The notes: generated by a model from the sequence alone, not told the origin. A stretch of DNA of 63,764 bases from JAKALX01 sp964508715 (GCA_964508715.1 CAZDUX010000017.1:1-63764); one strand, 5' to 3'; shown: positions 1-7,942, counted from the stretch's first letter. Translations and numbers: made by a program.

Positions 1-772
1 CGCGGACGACCAGCGCCCTCTCAGGCACGAGAGTTAGGAGCGCGCGGAGGGCGTCGGTGGTGCCGCGCCGGCTGCGCATCTCCATCCAATGGCCGAAGAG
101 CACGAAGGTGATGAGCATCGCGGCCGCTTCGTAGAACACCTCGCCGCCCCCGGTGAATGTCACTCCTACCGAGTAGAGGTAGGCCGCGGCGACGCCGGTG
201 AAGATGAGGACCGACATATCGAGCCGGAGGCTCCGAAGCGCGTCGTAGGTGCCCAAGATGAACACCCAGCCGCCGTAGAGCACCACAGGCGTTGCGAGCA
301 GGAAGCCCATCCACTCCATGCCGAGGCCGAACGGAGCGGGCGGCACGTCGCCAACGAGCGTTTCACCGAGTTCGGAATAGAGGATGACGGGGATGGTAAG
401 GATAAAGGAGACCAAGAAGCGGTTGCGCATGTCCCGCTCCATGGCCGCCGCCATCCGTGGATCGGACATCATCGCGGCGTGGTCGTGCCCGCCACCATGA
501 CCCTTTCCGTGGCCCTTGTGCTCGTCCAGCGTCGCTTCGGCCGCGTGCTCGGCGTGCTCACCGTGACGCATCCGAGCCGCCGGCGACTGAGACGGCATTT
601 CGTGCCCAGCATGATCGGTGTGAACGGCGCCGGGGCCGGCGGCCGTCGGCCGGGGTACGTGATCGCCGTGGCCGGCATGCACGTCATGCGGATCCGCCGA
701 TAACGCGCGCCGAGGCTCCGGCGCGGACTGCTGCGAGTGATCGTGGTGCTGGCTGTGGTCCTGTTCAGGCAT
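1..772 (-). CDS. copB: Copper-exporting P-type ATPase, CopB-like, N-terminal part (cut by window edge)
   Basis: Reading leftward from an ATG at 772, the frame stays open to the window edge (257 residues seen). The first ~125 residues are a soluble His-rich tail with many HxH and GHGxGH clusters. This is the metal-binding N-terminus typical of CopB-type P1B ATPases, which lack HMA domains. Transmembrane segments follow (starting RFLVSFILTIPVILYSE, then FLLATPVVLYGGWVFI and SVLIFTGVAAAYLYSVG). The family segment EAAAMLITFVLFGHWMEMR, which precedes the actuator domain, is also present. The CPH/CPC metal motif, phosphorylation site and ATP-binding domain lie outside the window. It would export copper or silver across the membrane. 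Neighbours are copper-binding proteins. Confidence is high for a P1B ATPase and good for CopB type. Confidence 0.9.
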   Translation of the reverse strand, partial: MPEQDHSQHHDHSQQSAPEPRRALSADPHDVHAGHGDHVPRPTAAGPGAVHTDHAGHEMPSQSPAARMRHGEHAEHAAEATLDEHKGHGKGHGGGHDHAAMMSDPRMAAAMERDMRNRFLVSFILTIPVILYSELGETLVGDVPPAPFGLGMEWMGFLLATPVVLYGGWVFILGTYDALRSLRLDMSVLIFTGVAAAYLYSVGVTFTGGGEVFYEAAAMLITFVLFGHWMEMRSRRGTTDALRALLTLVPERALVVR

Positions 773-1299
773 TGTCGTCCTCGTTTCGGGTCAGCCCGCC
801 GACGTTACCAATGTCGTCGGGCCGGTTCTGCTTTCACATCAAGAGACGTGGGAGCCGGCTTTCGGTTACAGCGGCCCAGGCCGTTGACGAGTTCTCGAAG
901 GTTCCTCACTGGCTTGTCGCCTGCGCCCGGATGCCCCTTTTGGCTGGACGAATCGGGATTTCACGCGAGCCTCCTGAGGACGCGCTTGCGTCCCGGTGAC
1001 TCCGCCAGCGCGGCCTGGCGATGAAATCGGCTGGACGGAGAGTCTTCGCGGGCGCTTTGGCGGATCCCCGACCTCCGTTAGAAGGAGAGGCAGCTTCACG
1101 AACCAAAATTTGTGTCGAAGTGCCAGTTTGCTCGGGCTTCGACGTTGCTACGGTCAATCCCCGCGGTGACCGGCCGGTAAACGTTGACGCGTTCTTTCCA
1201 CAGCACCTCGCTGGCTCATCGTCTTGGCCCGGATGGTCCATGGGGCTGGGCCGATCGGTCCTTGGAGCCGGTACCAGGGCGGACGATTCTGTAATCATC
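773..1299. other. Intergenic region without a supported gene
   Basis: About 530 bases between the leftward copB start and the first rightward gene. Open frames here have no family resemblance and look like shadows. It must hold the divergent promoters for copB and for the gene at 1321. Apart from the candidate operator just before 1321, I could not pick out convincing promoter boxes. Confidence 0.4.
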
Positions 1300-1300
1300 C

Positions 1301-1318
1301 TACGACAGGGGATAGTAG
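1301..1318 (+). promoter_or_regulatory. Candidate copper-regulon operator, copy A
   Basis: TACGACAGGGGATAGTAG sits 2 bases before the ATG at 1321. It matches the copy at 2834 in 14 of 18 positions, sharing TAC at the left and TAGTAG at the right. It overlaps the expected ribosome-binding region, so a bound repressor could block both transcription and translation. Confidence 0.4.
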
Positions 1319-1320
1319 AA

Positions 1321-1536
1321 ATGGCACAGCGGCAGGAAACGGACCACGGTTCCCGGGACAACACCGGGGCGATGCTCAGCATGGCCGTTCTGATGATGGC
1401 CATGTGTTTTGGGATGGTTCTTGCGATTTCTGTTGCGAGCGCCATCGGCGGCCCAATTGCCTGGACCCTGGCGGTCCTGGTCATCGTAGGGCTGGCAGCC
1501 GCCCACATGAAGTTCATGAATCACGGAGGCCATTGA
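1321..1536 (+). CDS. Small membrane protein, DUF2933-like
   Basis: A 71-residue protein starting at the ATG directly after the candidate operator at 1301. After a short polar N-terminus it has two hydrophobic segments (around residues 18-38 and 43-60) and ends in a His/Met-rich tail, MKFMNHGGH. Small double-spanning proteins with a C-terminal HGGH-like tail (DUF2933 family) are commonly found beside copper-resistance genes. The tail could bind metal, but the function of the family is unknown. Its TGA is immediately followed by the ATG of the HMA reading frame, so the two would be co-transcribed. The family assignment is tentative; the gene itself is likely. Confidence 0.65.
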   Translation: MAQRQETDHGSRDNTGAMLSMAVLMMAMCFGMVLAISVASAIGGPIAWTLAVLVIVGLAAAHMKFMNHGGH

Positions 1537-1783
1537 ATGCTGCGAGTCTCGCAACGTCGCCTCCGGATCTTCGGCTTTGAACCGGACTGCGGAAGAGGCG
1601 CCCTGCTCGATCGGGTGCTGCGATCGATTCCCGGTGCAACGGCTGCACGGTTCGGTGAGCCCTTTCAGGAGGCATGCGTCGAGTTCCACTCCGAAACCAT
1701 CAACGATCGAGGACATCGTCGCCGCTATTGAACGGACCGGCTTTCGGGCGACCGAAAGCCGCAAACCTTGCCTTTGCTGCTAG
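1537..1783 (+). pseudogene. HMA copper-chaperone-like gene, frameshifted
   Basis: The frame starting with ATG 1537 encodes an HMA-like first half: a strand RLRIFGF, a helix ending RVLRSIPGAT and the strand CVEFHSETI. The second half of the same fold, TIEDIVAAIERTGFRATES, continues only in the next frame, from about 1706, and ends CLCC at the stop 1781-1783. The two halves fit the roughly 70-residue HMA domain with one base lost near 1700-1712. The metal loop is also altered: DCGRG has the first Cys of CxxC but not the second. Together these suggest a decayed metallochaperone, though a single-base sequencing error could explain the frame change. It follows the 1321 gene with no gap. Confidence 0.65.
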
Positions 1784-1800
1784 CGGAAAGGAGTCAAAAC

Positions 1801-2160
1801 ATGAACCGCAGGCAGAAGATCCTGGCGAGCGCTGCGCTGCCCGCCCTCCTCGCAATCGGCGTTGCCACAGGTGTTGCCTTCGCGCAGATGCCCGGCTACG
1901 GCCACCACGACAACAGATCCGGCACTATGGACATGGACCAGATGATGCAGTCAGGCGGGATGCAGGATCACATGAAGGAAGTGCTCGGCGAGGACGTGTA
2001 CGCGCAGGTGCTCGAGGCCATGGCCACTCACGGCGCCGGCATGCCGATGGGCATGGAGGACATGGATGGCATGATGCAGGCGATGGCGGCCTGCATGGGC
2101 AGCAACGGCGAGATGCCCGGCGGGATACCTGCGGGCGCTCACTCCGAGCACCATTCCTGA
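1801..2160 (+). CDS. Secreted Met/His-rich metal-binding protein
   Basis: A 119-residue protein with a strong ribosome-binding site (GGAAAGGAG) before the ATG at 1801. The first 28 residues form a signal peptide (KK-type n-region, hydrophobic core, cleavage near AFAQ). The mature part is rich in Met and His in clusters such as MDMDQMM, MPMGMEDMDGMM and a C-terminal HSEHHS. Such methionine arrays are known Cu(I) ligands in periplasmic or extracellular copper proteins. I infer a copper-sequestering exported protein, consistent with the neighbouring copB and csp. No enzyme domain is visible. A start at the TTG 1768 is possible but lacks the ribosome-binding site. Confidence 0.75.
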   Translation: MNRRQKILASAALPALLAIGVATGVAFAQMPGYGHHDNRSGTMDMDQMMQSGGMQDHMKEVLGEDVYAQVLEAMATHGAGMPMGMEDMDGMMQAMAACMGSNGEMPGGIPAGAHSEHHS

Positions 2161-2226
2161 TGTCCCCAAAGAGGGCTGGCGGAGATTGGGAGCGTCCCAA
2201 CCTCCGCTAGTCCCGTCTTTCGGCCG

Positions 2227-2646
2227 TTATTGGCCTACGCCCGTCCGCATTGCCTGGAGAACGCGTTCGCAGGCCTGTTCGCAGCGGCGGCACGCTTCCG
2301 CGCAGAGCCGGCAGTGCTCGTGCATCTGGGCATGGCGCTCGCACTCCGCACCGCAGACACGGCACGCTTCAATGCATGCTTCGAGCTGCTTTCGAATCAG
2401 GGCCATGTCCGGCTCGGTCAGCCGCGCCAGTATGTTGCCCGTCGTGTTGCAAACGTCGGCACAGTCGAGGTTTAAGCGGATGCAGCGGACGAGTTCCTCG
2501 AGTGACTGCTCGCCCAGGCAGGCGTCTGCACAGCACGTACAACTTTGAGCGCAGTCGTAACAGGCTTCGATGCATTCCTGGAGGCCGGTGAGTTGCGCCG
2601 AGGACGCGCGTGGATGGGTGCGAAGCATTTCCGAAAGATGGGTCAC
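2227..2646 (-). CDS. csp: Four-helix-bundle copper storage protein (Csp/DUF326)
   Basis: A 139-residue Cys-rich protein. The pattern CIEACYDCAQSCTCCADAC, then CADVC, CIEACRVCGAEC, CRLCAEACRRCEQAC matches the copper storage proteins (Csp), in which Cys residues lining a four-helix bundle bind many Cu(I) ions. The N-terminus MLRTHPRAS is also a family hallmark. I start at GTG 2646 because GGAG lies 6 bases upstream and the resulting start (VTHLSEMLRTHP) resembles relatives. An upstream GTG at 2691 would place the start next to the candidate operator at 2697-2714. There is no signal peptide, so it is cytosolic (Csp3-like). It is transcribed opposite to its neighbours from its own promoter. Confidence 0.92.
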   Translation of the reverse strand: MTHLSEMLRTHPRASSAQLTGLQECIEACYDCAQSCTCCADACLGEQSLEELVRCIRLNLDCADVCNTTGNILARLTEPDMALIRKQLEACIEACRVCGAECERHAQMHEHCRLCAEACRRCEQACERVLQAMRTGVGQ

Positions 2647-2696
2647 GTTGAACTCCGGCGGCTGGTTGCCATTCCGAGAGGCTATGAGCACGTCTG

Positions 2697-2714
2697 CTAC
2701 TACGGCGTTGCGTA
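2697..2714 (-). promoter_or_regulatory. Candidate copper-regulon operator, copy F
   Basis: On the minus strand this reads TACGCAACGCCGTAGTAG, matching the TAC-N9-TAGTAG pattern of the other copies. It lies about 50 bases before the csp start at 2646, where a promoter is expected. It is one of the weaker matches in the central nine bases. Confidence 0.35.
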
Positions 2715-2833
2715 GGTGAAGGCGGGGATAGCGGTCTTCTCACAATCTCGTCGCCGCGCAGGGACGGTCAAGAATTGGTTTACGAGCGGCACGGCCGCAC
2801 CGTTGCCCGTTGAACGTGCACGAGTACCTTTGT

Positions 2834-2851
2834 TACTACACATGATAGTAG
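2834..2851 (+). promoter_or_regulatory. Candidate copper-regulon operator, copy B
   Basis: TACTACACATGATAGTAG ends 10 bases before the GTG at 2862. TACTA and TAGTA form an inverted repeat around a 7-base centre. It resembles operators of the BlaI/CopY family (TACA...TGTA type), but no such regulator is encoded in this window. Confidence 0.5.
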
Positions 2852-2861
2852 GTGGTCGAAA

Positions 2862-3347
2862 GTGAAAAGAGCCTCAGTTGGCCTGGTCGGGTTCGCCCTG
2901 TTGACCGCAGTCGCCGTCGCGTGCGGTGGAAATGACGATGACGCCCGCACCACACCTATTACCTCAGCTGGCACTGGCCCGGCGGGCGCTAGCATCACGG
3001 TGAACCTCAAGAACTGGGCGATAGAGCCATCATCGGCAACGGTGAAAGCCGGGACCGTCACGTTCCGCGCCACGCATGAGGAAGAAGGGCACGGCGGGCA
3101 CGGAGCCGGTGAAGCTGGTGCCACCCATCAGCTTGTCGTCGCCCGCCTACAGGACGGGGCCGACGTCGGCGAGACGAAGTTCGGCGCCCCCGTGCTCAAT
3201 CTTGCCGGCATCAAAGTGGGCGAGGAGAAGACAGGGAAAGCCGTGCTCGAACCTGGCCGGTACGAGCTCTCATGCCTCGTCGTGGACGGCGATGACAACG
3301 TGAACCACTACGAGAAGGGAATGTACGCGTTGCTGATCGTCGAGTAG
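2862..3347 (+). CDS. Cupredoxin-like lipoprotein
   Basis: A 161-residue protein with a lipoprotein signal: hydrophobic stretch then AVAVACGG, with the lipidated Cys at residue 21. The remainder is predicted beta-rich. It begins ITVNLKNWAIEPSSATVKAG, like small cupredoxin domains of the EfeO/plastocyanin type, and has a His-rich loop (EEEGHGGHGAGEAG) before THQLVV. The C-terminal strand segment ends GRYELSCLVV...NHYEKGMYALLIV, with Cys, His and Met in the places where type-1 copper sites have ligands. I infer an extracytoplasmic copper-binding lipoprotein. Lipidation would rely on Lgt, a copy of which lies at 9218. It has its own operator-like site just upstream. Confidence 0.8.
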   Translation: MKRASVGLVGFALLTAVAVACGGNDDDARTTPITSAGTGPAGASITVNLKNWAIEPSSATVKAGTVTFRATHEEEGHGGHGAGEAGATHQLVVARLQDGADVGETKFGAPVLNLAGIKVGEEKTGKAVLEPGRYELSCLVVDGDDNVNHYEKGMYALLIVE

Positions 3348-3365
3348 CCAGCAGGTCACGACCGA

Positions 3366-3911
3366 TCAGCAGGTGCAATCACCAATACAGTTCCCCTGAG
3401 CGCATGTGCCACACGCGTTCTCCAACTGCTGGCGGAGTGCCTGGCGCGCACGGTGGCGACGGACCTTCAGATTGTTCGTCGTGATTCCCAGCCGCTGCGC
3501 TACGGCCTCCGGTGCCTCCTCGGCCAGGTCCAACGCCTCGATTAACTCCGCGTATTCGGGCTTCAGTGCGGGCAGCAACGCGCGAAAGCAAGAACAAATC
3601 GTCTTCTCGTCTTCGCCTGAGAGGTCCGGCACATCTGGCAGGTCGCCGGCCGGGTCAACGTGCCGGCGTGCGACGCCCCGCTTGCGGTACTCGTCCACGA
3701 TCGCGTTCCGGAGGATGCGGAAGAACCAGGGCAGGAGTCGCTCGTTCTCACGCAGGTCGGGCGCGGCCCTCAGGGCACGGAGGAGACTGTCGTGGACGAT
3801 GTCTTCGGCCAGCTCGGGCTCGTCGACCCGGTTACGGACGTAGGCGACGAAGCGCTCCCGGCTGGCGTAAAGGTGCTCAATCGCGAGAACGTCGGACCCC
3901 GGTTGCATCAT
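3366..3911 (-). CDS. corE: CorE-like ECF sigma factor with copper-sensing Cys motifs
   Basis: A 181-residue ECF sigma factor. Sigma region 2 spans about residues 15-80 (AEDIVHDSLLRAL, LPWFFRILRNAIVDEYRK) and region 4 about 110-163 (VAQRLGITTNNLKVRRHRARQALR). Two features mark it as CorE-like (ECF44): a CSC motif in the linker (Cys106, Cys108) and a Cys-rich C-terminus (Cys167, 170, 175, 179, 181). In Myxococcus xanthus CorE these motifs sense copper directly, without an anti-sigma factor. None is encoded next to this gene either. Start at ATG 3911 (a second ATG follows) with GGAG upstream. It probably controls copper genes of this island, including itself. Confidence 0.9.
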   Translation of the reverse strand: MMQPGSDVLAIEHLYASRERFVAYVRNRVDEPELAEDIVHDSLLRALRAAPDLRENERLLPWFFRILRNAIVDEYRKRGVARRHVDPAGDLPDVPDLSGEDEKTICSCFRALLPALKPEYAELIEALDLAEEAPEAVAQRLGITTNNLKVRRHRARQALRQQLENACGTCAQGNCIGDCTC

Positions 3912-4061
3912 CTACTCCGTCCGCACGCGGGCGGCTCCGAACTGATCCTACCGCGCATCACCGCCGTATGGCTCGGGTCGCCCGGCCACCGAGCCGTTCG
4001 GCCCGGAAAATGTGTCCGTTCGGTCGCTCGACGGGGATAGCAATGTGAGATACTGGCTTAG

Positions 4062-4079
4062 TACGACGAGAGGTAGTAG
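4062..4079 (+). promoter_or_regulatory. Candidate copper-regulon operator, copy C
   Basis: TACGACGAGAGGTAGTAG ends 2 bases before the ATG at 4082. It has the same placement as copy A, overlapping the ribosome-binding site (GAGG). It matches the best copy (2834) at 12 of 18 positions. Confidence 0.4.
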
Positions 4080-4081
4080 TC

Positions 4082-4282
4082 ATGGAGAGGCAGGTGCGAC
4101 CACCAGCGGAGCCTGGAACGAACGGCTTGAGGTTCATGATCGCGGCCATGCTCGCGCTCTGCATCGGAGTCGCGCTCGCGTTCCTCGCCCTTCCCATCGT
4201 GGGCTGGCCCGTGGTTCTGGTGTTCTTTGCCGCTCAGATCATCGCGATGGCCGTTCTGTTCCGGCGGCTCGCAGGCCATTGA
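4082..4282 (+). CDS. Small two-helix membrane protein
   Basis: A 66-residue protein. A polar N-terminus of about 16 residues is followed by two hydrophobic segments (around 18-38 and 40-58) and a basic end RRLAGH, so it is probably a small inner-membrane protein with both ends in the cytoplasm. I do not recognise a family. GAGG before the ATG at 4082 supports the start. It begins a run of five more rightward genes, ending in an ABC exporter, and is preceded by operator-like copy C. A role in metal export accessory function is only suggested by position. Confidence 0.6.
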   Translation: MERQVRPPAEPGTNGLRFMIAAMLALCIGVALAFLALPIVGWPVVLVFFAAQIIAMAVLFRRLAGH

Positions 4283-4316
4283 GGGACAGCTAATGACAAC
4301 GAAGGAGGGCCGAGTG

Positions 4317-4514
4317 ATGAACGACGAAGAGAGCCGAATCGACCCCGGGGTATCGCGCGACCGCGTGGCAGAGCGGGCTTACGAACTCTATTGCGAGGGC
4401 GGTTGCGAGGATGGTCACGACCTCGATCACTGGCTGCAGGCCGAGGCCGAGCTCGCGCAAGCGATGACACGGCGAAACGAGTCCGAGGCGGCTGAGACAG
4501 GAGCAAGCACGTGA
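4317..4514 (+). CDS. DUF2934 family protein
   Basis: A 65-residue soluble acidic protein. The core RVAERAYELYCEGGCEDGHDLDHWLQAEAEL matches DUF2934, a short helical domain of unknown function usually written RAYELYxxRG..xGhdleDWLqAE. ATG 4317 has GGAGGG 7-12 bases upstream and gives the family's usual short N-terminus. Its stop overlaps the start of the next gene (TGATG). DUF2934 proteins are often stress- or metal-associated by neighbourhood only. Confidence 0.75.
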   Translation: MNDEESRIDPGVSRDRVAERAYELYCEGGCEDGHDLDHWLQAEAELAQAMTRRNESEAAETGAST

Positions 4515-4747
4515 TGTGGGACGGTCATGACGGCATGGGCTGGTGGATGCTGTGGGGCAGTATCCTCTGGGTTGTCTTCATCGTCGCCATCGTCGTGGTG
4601 ACCGCAAGGCTATCCGGCGATGGGCGACGCGCCGACAACACCAGGCAGCCTCCGCCTGAGGCACCGCTAGACATTGCGCGCAGACGGTATGCATCGGGCG
4701 AGTTGAGCCGGGAGGAGTTCGAGCAGATCCGGCGAGACCTGAGCTGA
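4514..4747 (+). CDS. SHOCT-domain membrane protein
   Basis: A 77-residue protein. The N-terminus is rich in Met, His and Trp (MWDGHDGMGWWMLWG), then there is one transmembrane helix (about residues 14-33), a Pro-rich linker and a C-terminal SHOCT motif (LDIARRRYASGELSREEFEQIRRDL). SHOCT is a short oligomerisation motif. Met/His-rich N-termini of this kind are frequent in copper loci, where they could bind Cu(I) outside the membrane. The start is ATG 4514, overlapping the upstream TGA; GTG 4511 is equally possible. Confidence 0.75.
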   Translation: MWDGHDGMGWWMLWGSILWVVFIVAIVVVTARLSGDGRRADNTRQPPPEAPLDIARRRYASGELSREEFEQIRRDLS

Positions 4748-4749
4748 CT

Positions 4750-5448
4750 GTGGAAGCGCCCGCCAACCAGGCGACTGTCTCGACCGCGCTTCATGGGCGC
4801 TCCAGAGCCACGCCGACCCTCGCGATCGCCGACGTCCATAAGGCCTTCCGCACAGGGGTGTGGCCCAGACGGCGGTCGAACGAGGTGCTTCGCGGGGTCT
4901 CGTTCGAACTCCTCCCTGGGACGATGGTCGGATTGGTCGGCGAGAACGGCTCCGGAAAGAGCGTACTCATGCGGATCATCGCCGGCTCGCTCAAGCAGGA
5001 CCACGGCACAGTAGCGTTGAACGGCCGCCTTGGGTACTGCCCGCAGGTTCCGATGCTCTACGAGAAGCTAACCTGCGACGAGACGTTTGCACTCTTCGGC
5101 CGCGCGTACAACCTCACCACGGAGGACACGCGTGCGCGCGCCAACCGGCTCTACGAAGTGCTGTCGTTCGCCAGGTTCCGATCCGAGCTTGTTGAACACC
5201 TCTCAGGCGGGACACGGCAGAAGCTGAACCTGGCGATCGCGCTCCTCAACGAACCAACGGTCCTCCTGTTGGATGAGCCGTACGCCGGGTTCGATTGGGA
5301 GACCTACCAGGTGTTCTGGTCGCTCGCGAGATCCTTGCGGGACAGCGGGACAACGATCCTCATCATCTCGCACTTCCTTCACGAGCAGGAGCGCTTCGAC
5401 CGCATCCTGCGCCTGGTGAACGGCACGCTTGAGTCCGGGGGCCACTGA
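4750..5448 (+). CDS. ABC transporter ATP-binding protein
   Basis: A 232-residue ABC ATPase. Walker A is GENGSGKS (about residue 65), the signature is LSGGTRQK, Walker B is VLLLDEPYAG and the switch His is in IISHFLHE. This order and length are normal for a stand-alone exporter ATPase of the CcmA/NodI-like type that pairs with ABC-2 permeases. It starts at GTG 4750, 2 bases after the previous stop, and its TGA overlaps the ATG of the first permease (TGATG). It would drive the two downstream permeases. The substrate is unknown; the locus suggests metal stress or export of a metalloprotein-related compound. Confidence 0.9.
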   Translation: MEAPANQATVSTALHGRSRATPTLAIADVHKAFRTGVWPRRRSNEVLRGVSFELLPGTMVGLVGENGSGKSVLMRIIAGSLKQDHGTVALNGRLGYCPQVPMLYEKLTCDETFALFGRAYNLTTEDTRARANRLYEVLSFARFRSELVEHLSGGTRQKLNLAIALLNEPTVLLLDEPYAGFDWETYQVFWSLARSLRDSGTTILIISHFLHEQERFDRILRLVNGTLESGGH

Positions 5449-6158
5449 TGGGCCCGGCGTCGCTCGCACTCCTTCGAGCCGCTGGAAAGCAGTACGCCCG
5501 GCAGCCAACAAATGTCGTCCTCTTTGTGATCCTGCCTCCGCTCTTCGTTCTTGCGCTCGGCGCCGCCATGAGCACCTTCTCCGATGTACTTGGTGGGAAC
5601 CTGACCGAGCGCACGTCGACGGCGCTCGCAGCGCTGTGGGCGGCGGCACTCCTCTCCGGCTCTGCATCCTTCTTCATCGTCAGCGCCAGTCGGCGGGCAG
5701 ACGAGCGGCTCGTGATCGCCGGAATGCAGCGCGGCGCGGTGGAGGTCGCGCACGCCGCCGCCGCAACGATCATGGCCTCCGCTGCGGGAACCACCGGCTT
5801 TGCCATTGTCGTCATGACAACCGACATCGCCAGCCCTGTCCATCTTCTGGCCGCCGTAGTGGTCGGGGCAACAGCCTACGCCGCTGTGGGCGTCGCACTC
5901 GCCTTCGTGATCCGCGGCGACCTCGAAGGCTCCTTCGTGATCATCCTCGTCTTCATGTTTGACGCGTTCATCGCTGGTCCGCTCGGCGGAGCCGACGGCT
6001 TCTGGCCGAACCTCTTCCCGCTTCACCACCCGTCCGAGCTCGTCGTCGACGCGGCGCTCAATGCGGATGTGTCAGCTGCACGCTATTTGTGGTCAGCGGG
6101 GTACACCCTGCTGTTGATCGGAGTCGCAGCGGCAGCCCACAAGCGGAGGCTCGCATGA
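5448..6158 (+). CDS. ABC-2 type permease
   Basis: A 236-residue membrane protein with about six hydrophobic segments, beginning NVVLFVILPPLFVLALGAAM. The motif ASRRADERLVIAGMQ in the cytoplasmic loop is seen in ABC-2 type exporters and reappears in similar form in the next gene (ASRADGRLAIAGV), so the two permeases are paralogues that probably form a heterodimer. The ATG overlaps the ATPase stop, and its own stop overlaps the start of the second permease (ATGA). The substrate is not predictable. Confidence 0.8.
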   Translation: MGPASLALLRAAGKQYARQPTNVVLFVILPPLFVLALGAAMSTFSDVLGGNLTERTSTALAALWAAALLSGSASFFIVSASRRADERLVIAGMQRGAVEVAHAAAATIMASAAGTTGFAIVVMTTDIASPVHLLAAVVVGATAYAAVGVALAFVIRGDLEGSFVIILVFMFDAFIAGPLGGADGFWPNLFPLHHPSELVVDAALNADVSAARYLWSAGYTLLLIGVAAAAHKRRLA

Positions 6159-6893
6159 TCGCCCTGGAGTTGTCCCTCGTGCTGGCGCGCCAGTACCTCC
6201 GAAACGCGCTCCTCGTGTCGTTGCTGATAATCGTACCGACCGTCTTCATTAGCACGTCGTACTACACCACCCGTGCCACCGACATCGAAATCATCGTCAC
6301 TATCGCGGGCGGCCGGCGGCCGATTGATGTCTGGATGCCCGATCTGCATGGTGCCCATCGTCACCGCGTTCCTGGCTGGAATCGCGGGGCTCTTCGTCAT
6401 GCTTGACGCGTCGCGTGCCGACGGGCGGCTTGCGATAGCGGGTGTGTCGCCACGCACGCTCGCGGCCACACGCGTTCTGCTGATTTCCTCAATCAGTGCC
6501 GGGGTAGCCTTCCTTGCCGCTGGTGTGACGATGATTCACAGTCGCCCGGAAGACATCGCGGTCTTCACGTTCGCAAACGTTCTCGTAGGACTGAGCTATG
6601 GCTTCATCGGCGCTCTTGCCTTTCTGGCGGCAGGCCGCCTTGGCGGCGCATATTTGATGCTCTTCGTGCCGATGATCGACATTGGCATCTTCCAGGACCC
6701 GATGATGATTTCCGGAGAGCCCCCGGCGTGGATGAAGTGGTGGCCTGGTTTTGGTGGTACCCGATTGGCAATCGATGCGGCGTTTACTGGCCGTGGCGAT
6801 GACTGGGCAGCGCTCGCGGCAGCTGTTCTTTGGGCAGCCGCGCTCACCATGGTGGCGCTCGAGACATTCACCCGGCGTGCCGGGTTGCGGTGA
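6155..6893 (+). pseudogene. Second ABC-2 permease, broken by a frameshift
   Basis: ATG 6155 (overlapping the upstream stop) opens a permease-like frame with an N-terminal membrane helix (LLVSLLIIVPTVFIS) through IDVWMPDLHG near 6345. There the membrane-protein sequence jumps to the next frame, continuing MVPIVTAFLAGIAGLFVMLD and five more hydrophobic segments to the stop at 6891-6893. The joined product would be about 245 residues, matching the partner permease (236). One base appears lost or gained between about 6337 and 6355. The transporter would then lack one half, unless this is a sequencing error or the frame change is programmed. No classical slippery heptamer was seen. Confidence 0.7.
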
Positions 6894-7163
6894 CGGTTCG
6901 ACTAAACGCCAATACGTCAGGCTTCTCACCCGAGGGCTCCACGTTGGAATCACCCAACCATCGCTGTAAGTTGCGGCCTCCGCCACGGTTGCCGGCGTTT
7001 GACCCGTTTGCAGGTGCTCCGCTCCAATTCGTAACCGTGCCCTCGTCATTCGGCGGGAGCATCGGTGAACGCTTACCCCCCGTGCGAGTAGGCCGTGGCG
7101 TGACCTTCGCGCGCTAGCGGCCGCCGCCGCTCCCGTCGGCCCACAGCTGCCGGATGAATGGGG

Positions 7164-7766
7164 TCAGTCCGTCAAGCAGTCGCGATCAGCAGCAACGTCA
7201 AAGTCAGGGACTGGCCGTTCCTCCGCTTCCGCGGCAGTCTCGACCGGTCCGTTGCCCTGTATGTCGTCGATGAGCCAGTCCATCTCGAGGATCTCGCGTC
7301 TCTGGGCTTCGCTGATCTCAACGGCGAGCTGGCACACGCGAACGTCCTTAAGCTCGGAGCGTTCCGAACGAGTGATTGCCAGAGAATGATGGGGAATCAT
7401 CGAGTTCATGAATCCGACGTCTTGCACGGTGGTTTGACTGCGGTCCAAAAAGGCTCCGCCAAGAAGAAGCAGCAAGCTAACTCCAACAACGCCCAAGTTG
7501 GCCTTTGCGTTCGTGTACATGTTGAGCATCCACGCGATCATGACAAGACCCATCGCGCCACCCATGGTGAGCGCCATGAAGACGCGACTCTCACTGAAGC
7601 GAATGTGGCTCCACTCCCAGGTGCCGACGAACATTACGGCGTACATGACAACCATCGCGGTAAGAATCATGGCTCCGAACCGCAGGTACATTTTCGTTTC
7701 CATGTTGATTCGCCCGTTCTGATCCTCGTGGTGATCAGTAGGCTGGCTGTTACTTCGGCTGGTCAT
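7164..7766 (-). CDS. DUF305-family membrane protein
   Basis: A 200-residue protein, strong ribosome-binding site GGGGAGG before ATG 7766. A His/Asp-rich cytosolic start is followed by hydrophobic segments at about residues 28-48, 60-78 and 84-102. A C-terminal DUF305 domain has the family motif DVGFMNSMIPHHSLAITRSE, which contains the invariant M-HH-A residues. DUF305 proteins are extracytoplasmic, ferritin-like helical domains of unknown function, recurrent in copper-resistance islands. The C-terminal Cys is unusual. It is transcribed leftward from a promoter in 7767-8194, with operator copy D about 180 bases upstream. Confidence 0.85.
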   Translation of the reverse strand: MTSRSNSQPTDHHEDQNGRINMETKMYLRFGAMILTAMVVMYAVMFVGTWEWSHIRFSESRVFMALTMGGAMGLVMIAWMLNMYTNAKANLGVVGVSLLLLLGGAFLDRSQTTVQDVGFMNSMIPHHSLAITRSERSELKDVRVCQLAVEISEAQRREILEMDWLIDDIQGNGPVETAAEAEERPVPDFDVAADRDCLTD

Positions 7767-7942
7767 AGAACCTCCCCAATTGCGGTTGTGCTCTCGACGA
7801 ACAGAGCCGCAGGCGCGGCCGTGTGAGTGAGCCTCCGCCGATGCCCGCAAGAACGCTTCCGGGGCGAGTCCCGCCGTGATGCTGCGGTGACCACCGGGTG
7901 CGACGCCGCGCGGTATCGCGTGCCTGCACTCGCGGCGCTTTC

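Noticed and set aside
906..1517. A 203-codon leftward frame opposite the small membrane gene at 1321
   Set aside because: It is a shadow of the real + strand gene and runs through the intergenic region; composition is not protein-like and no family is suggested.
6335..6360. Programmed frameshift in the second ABC permease
   Set aside because: No slippery heptamer, no stimulatory hairpin recognised; a lesion or sequencing error is simpler.
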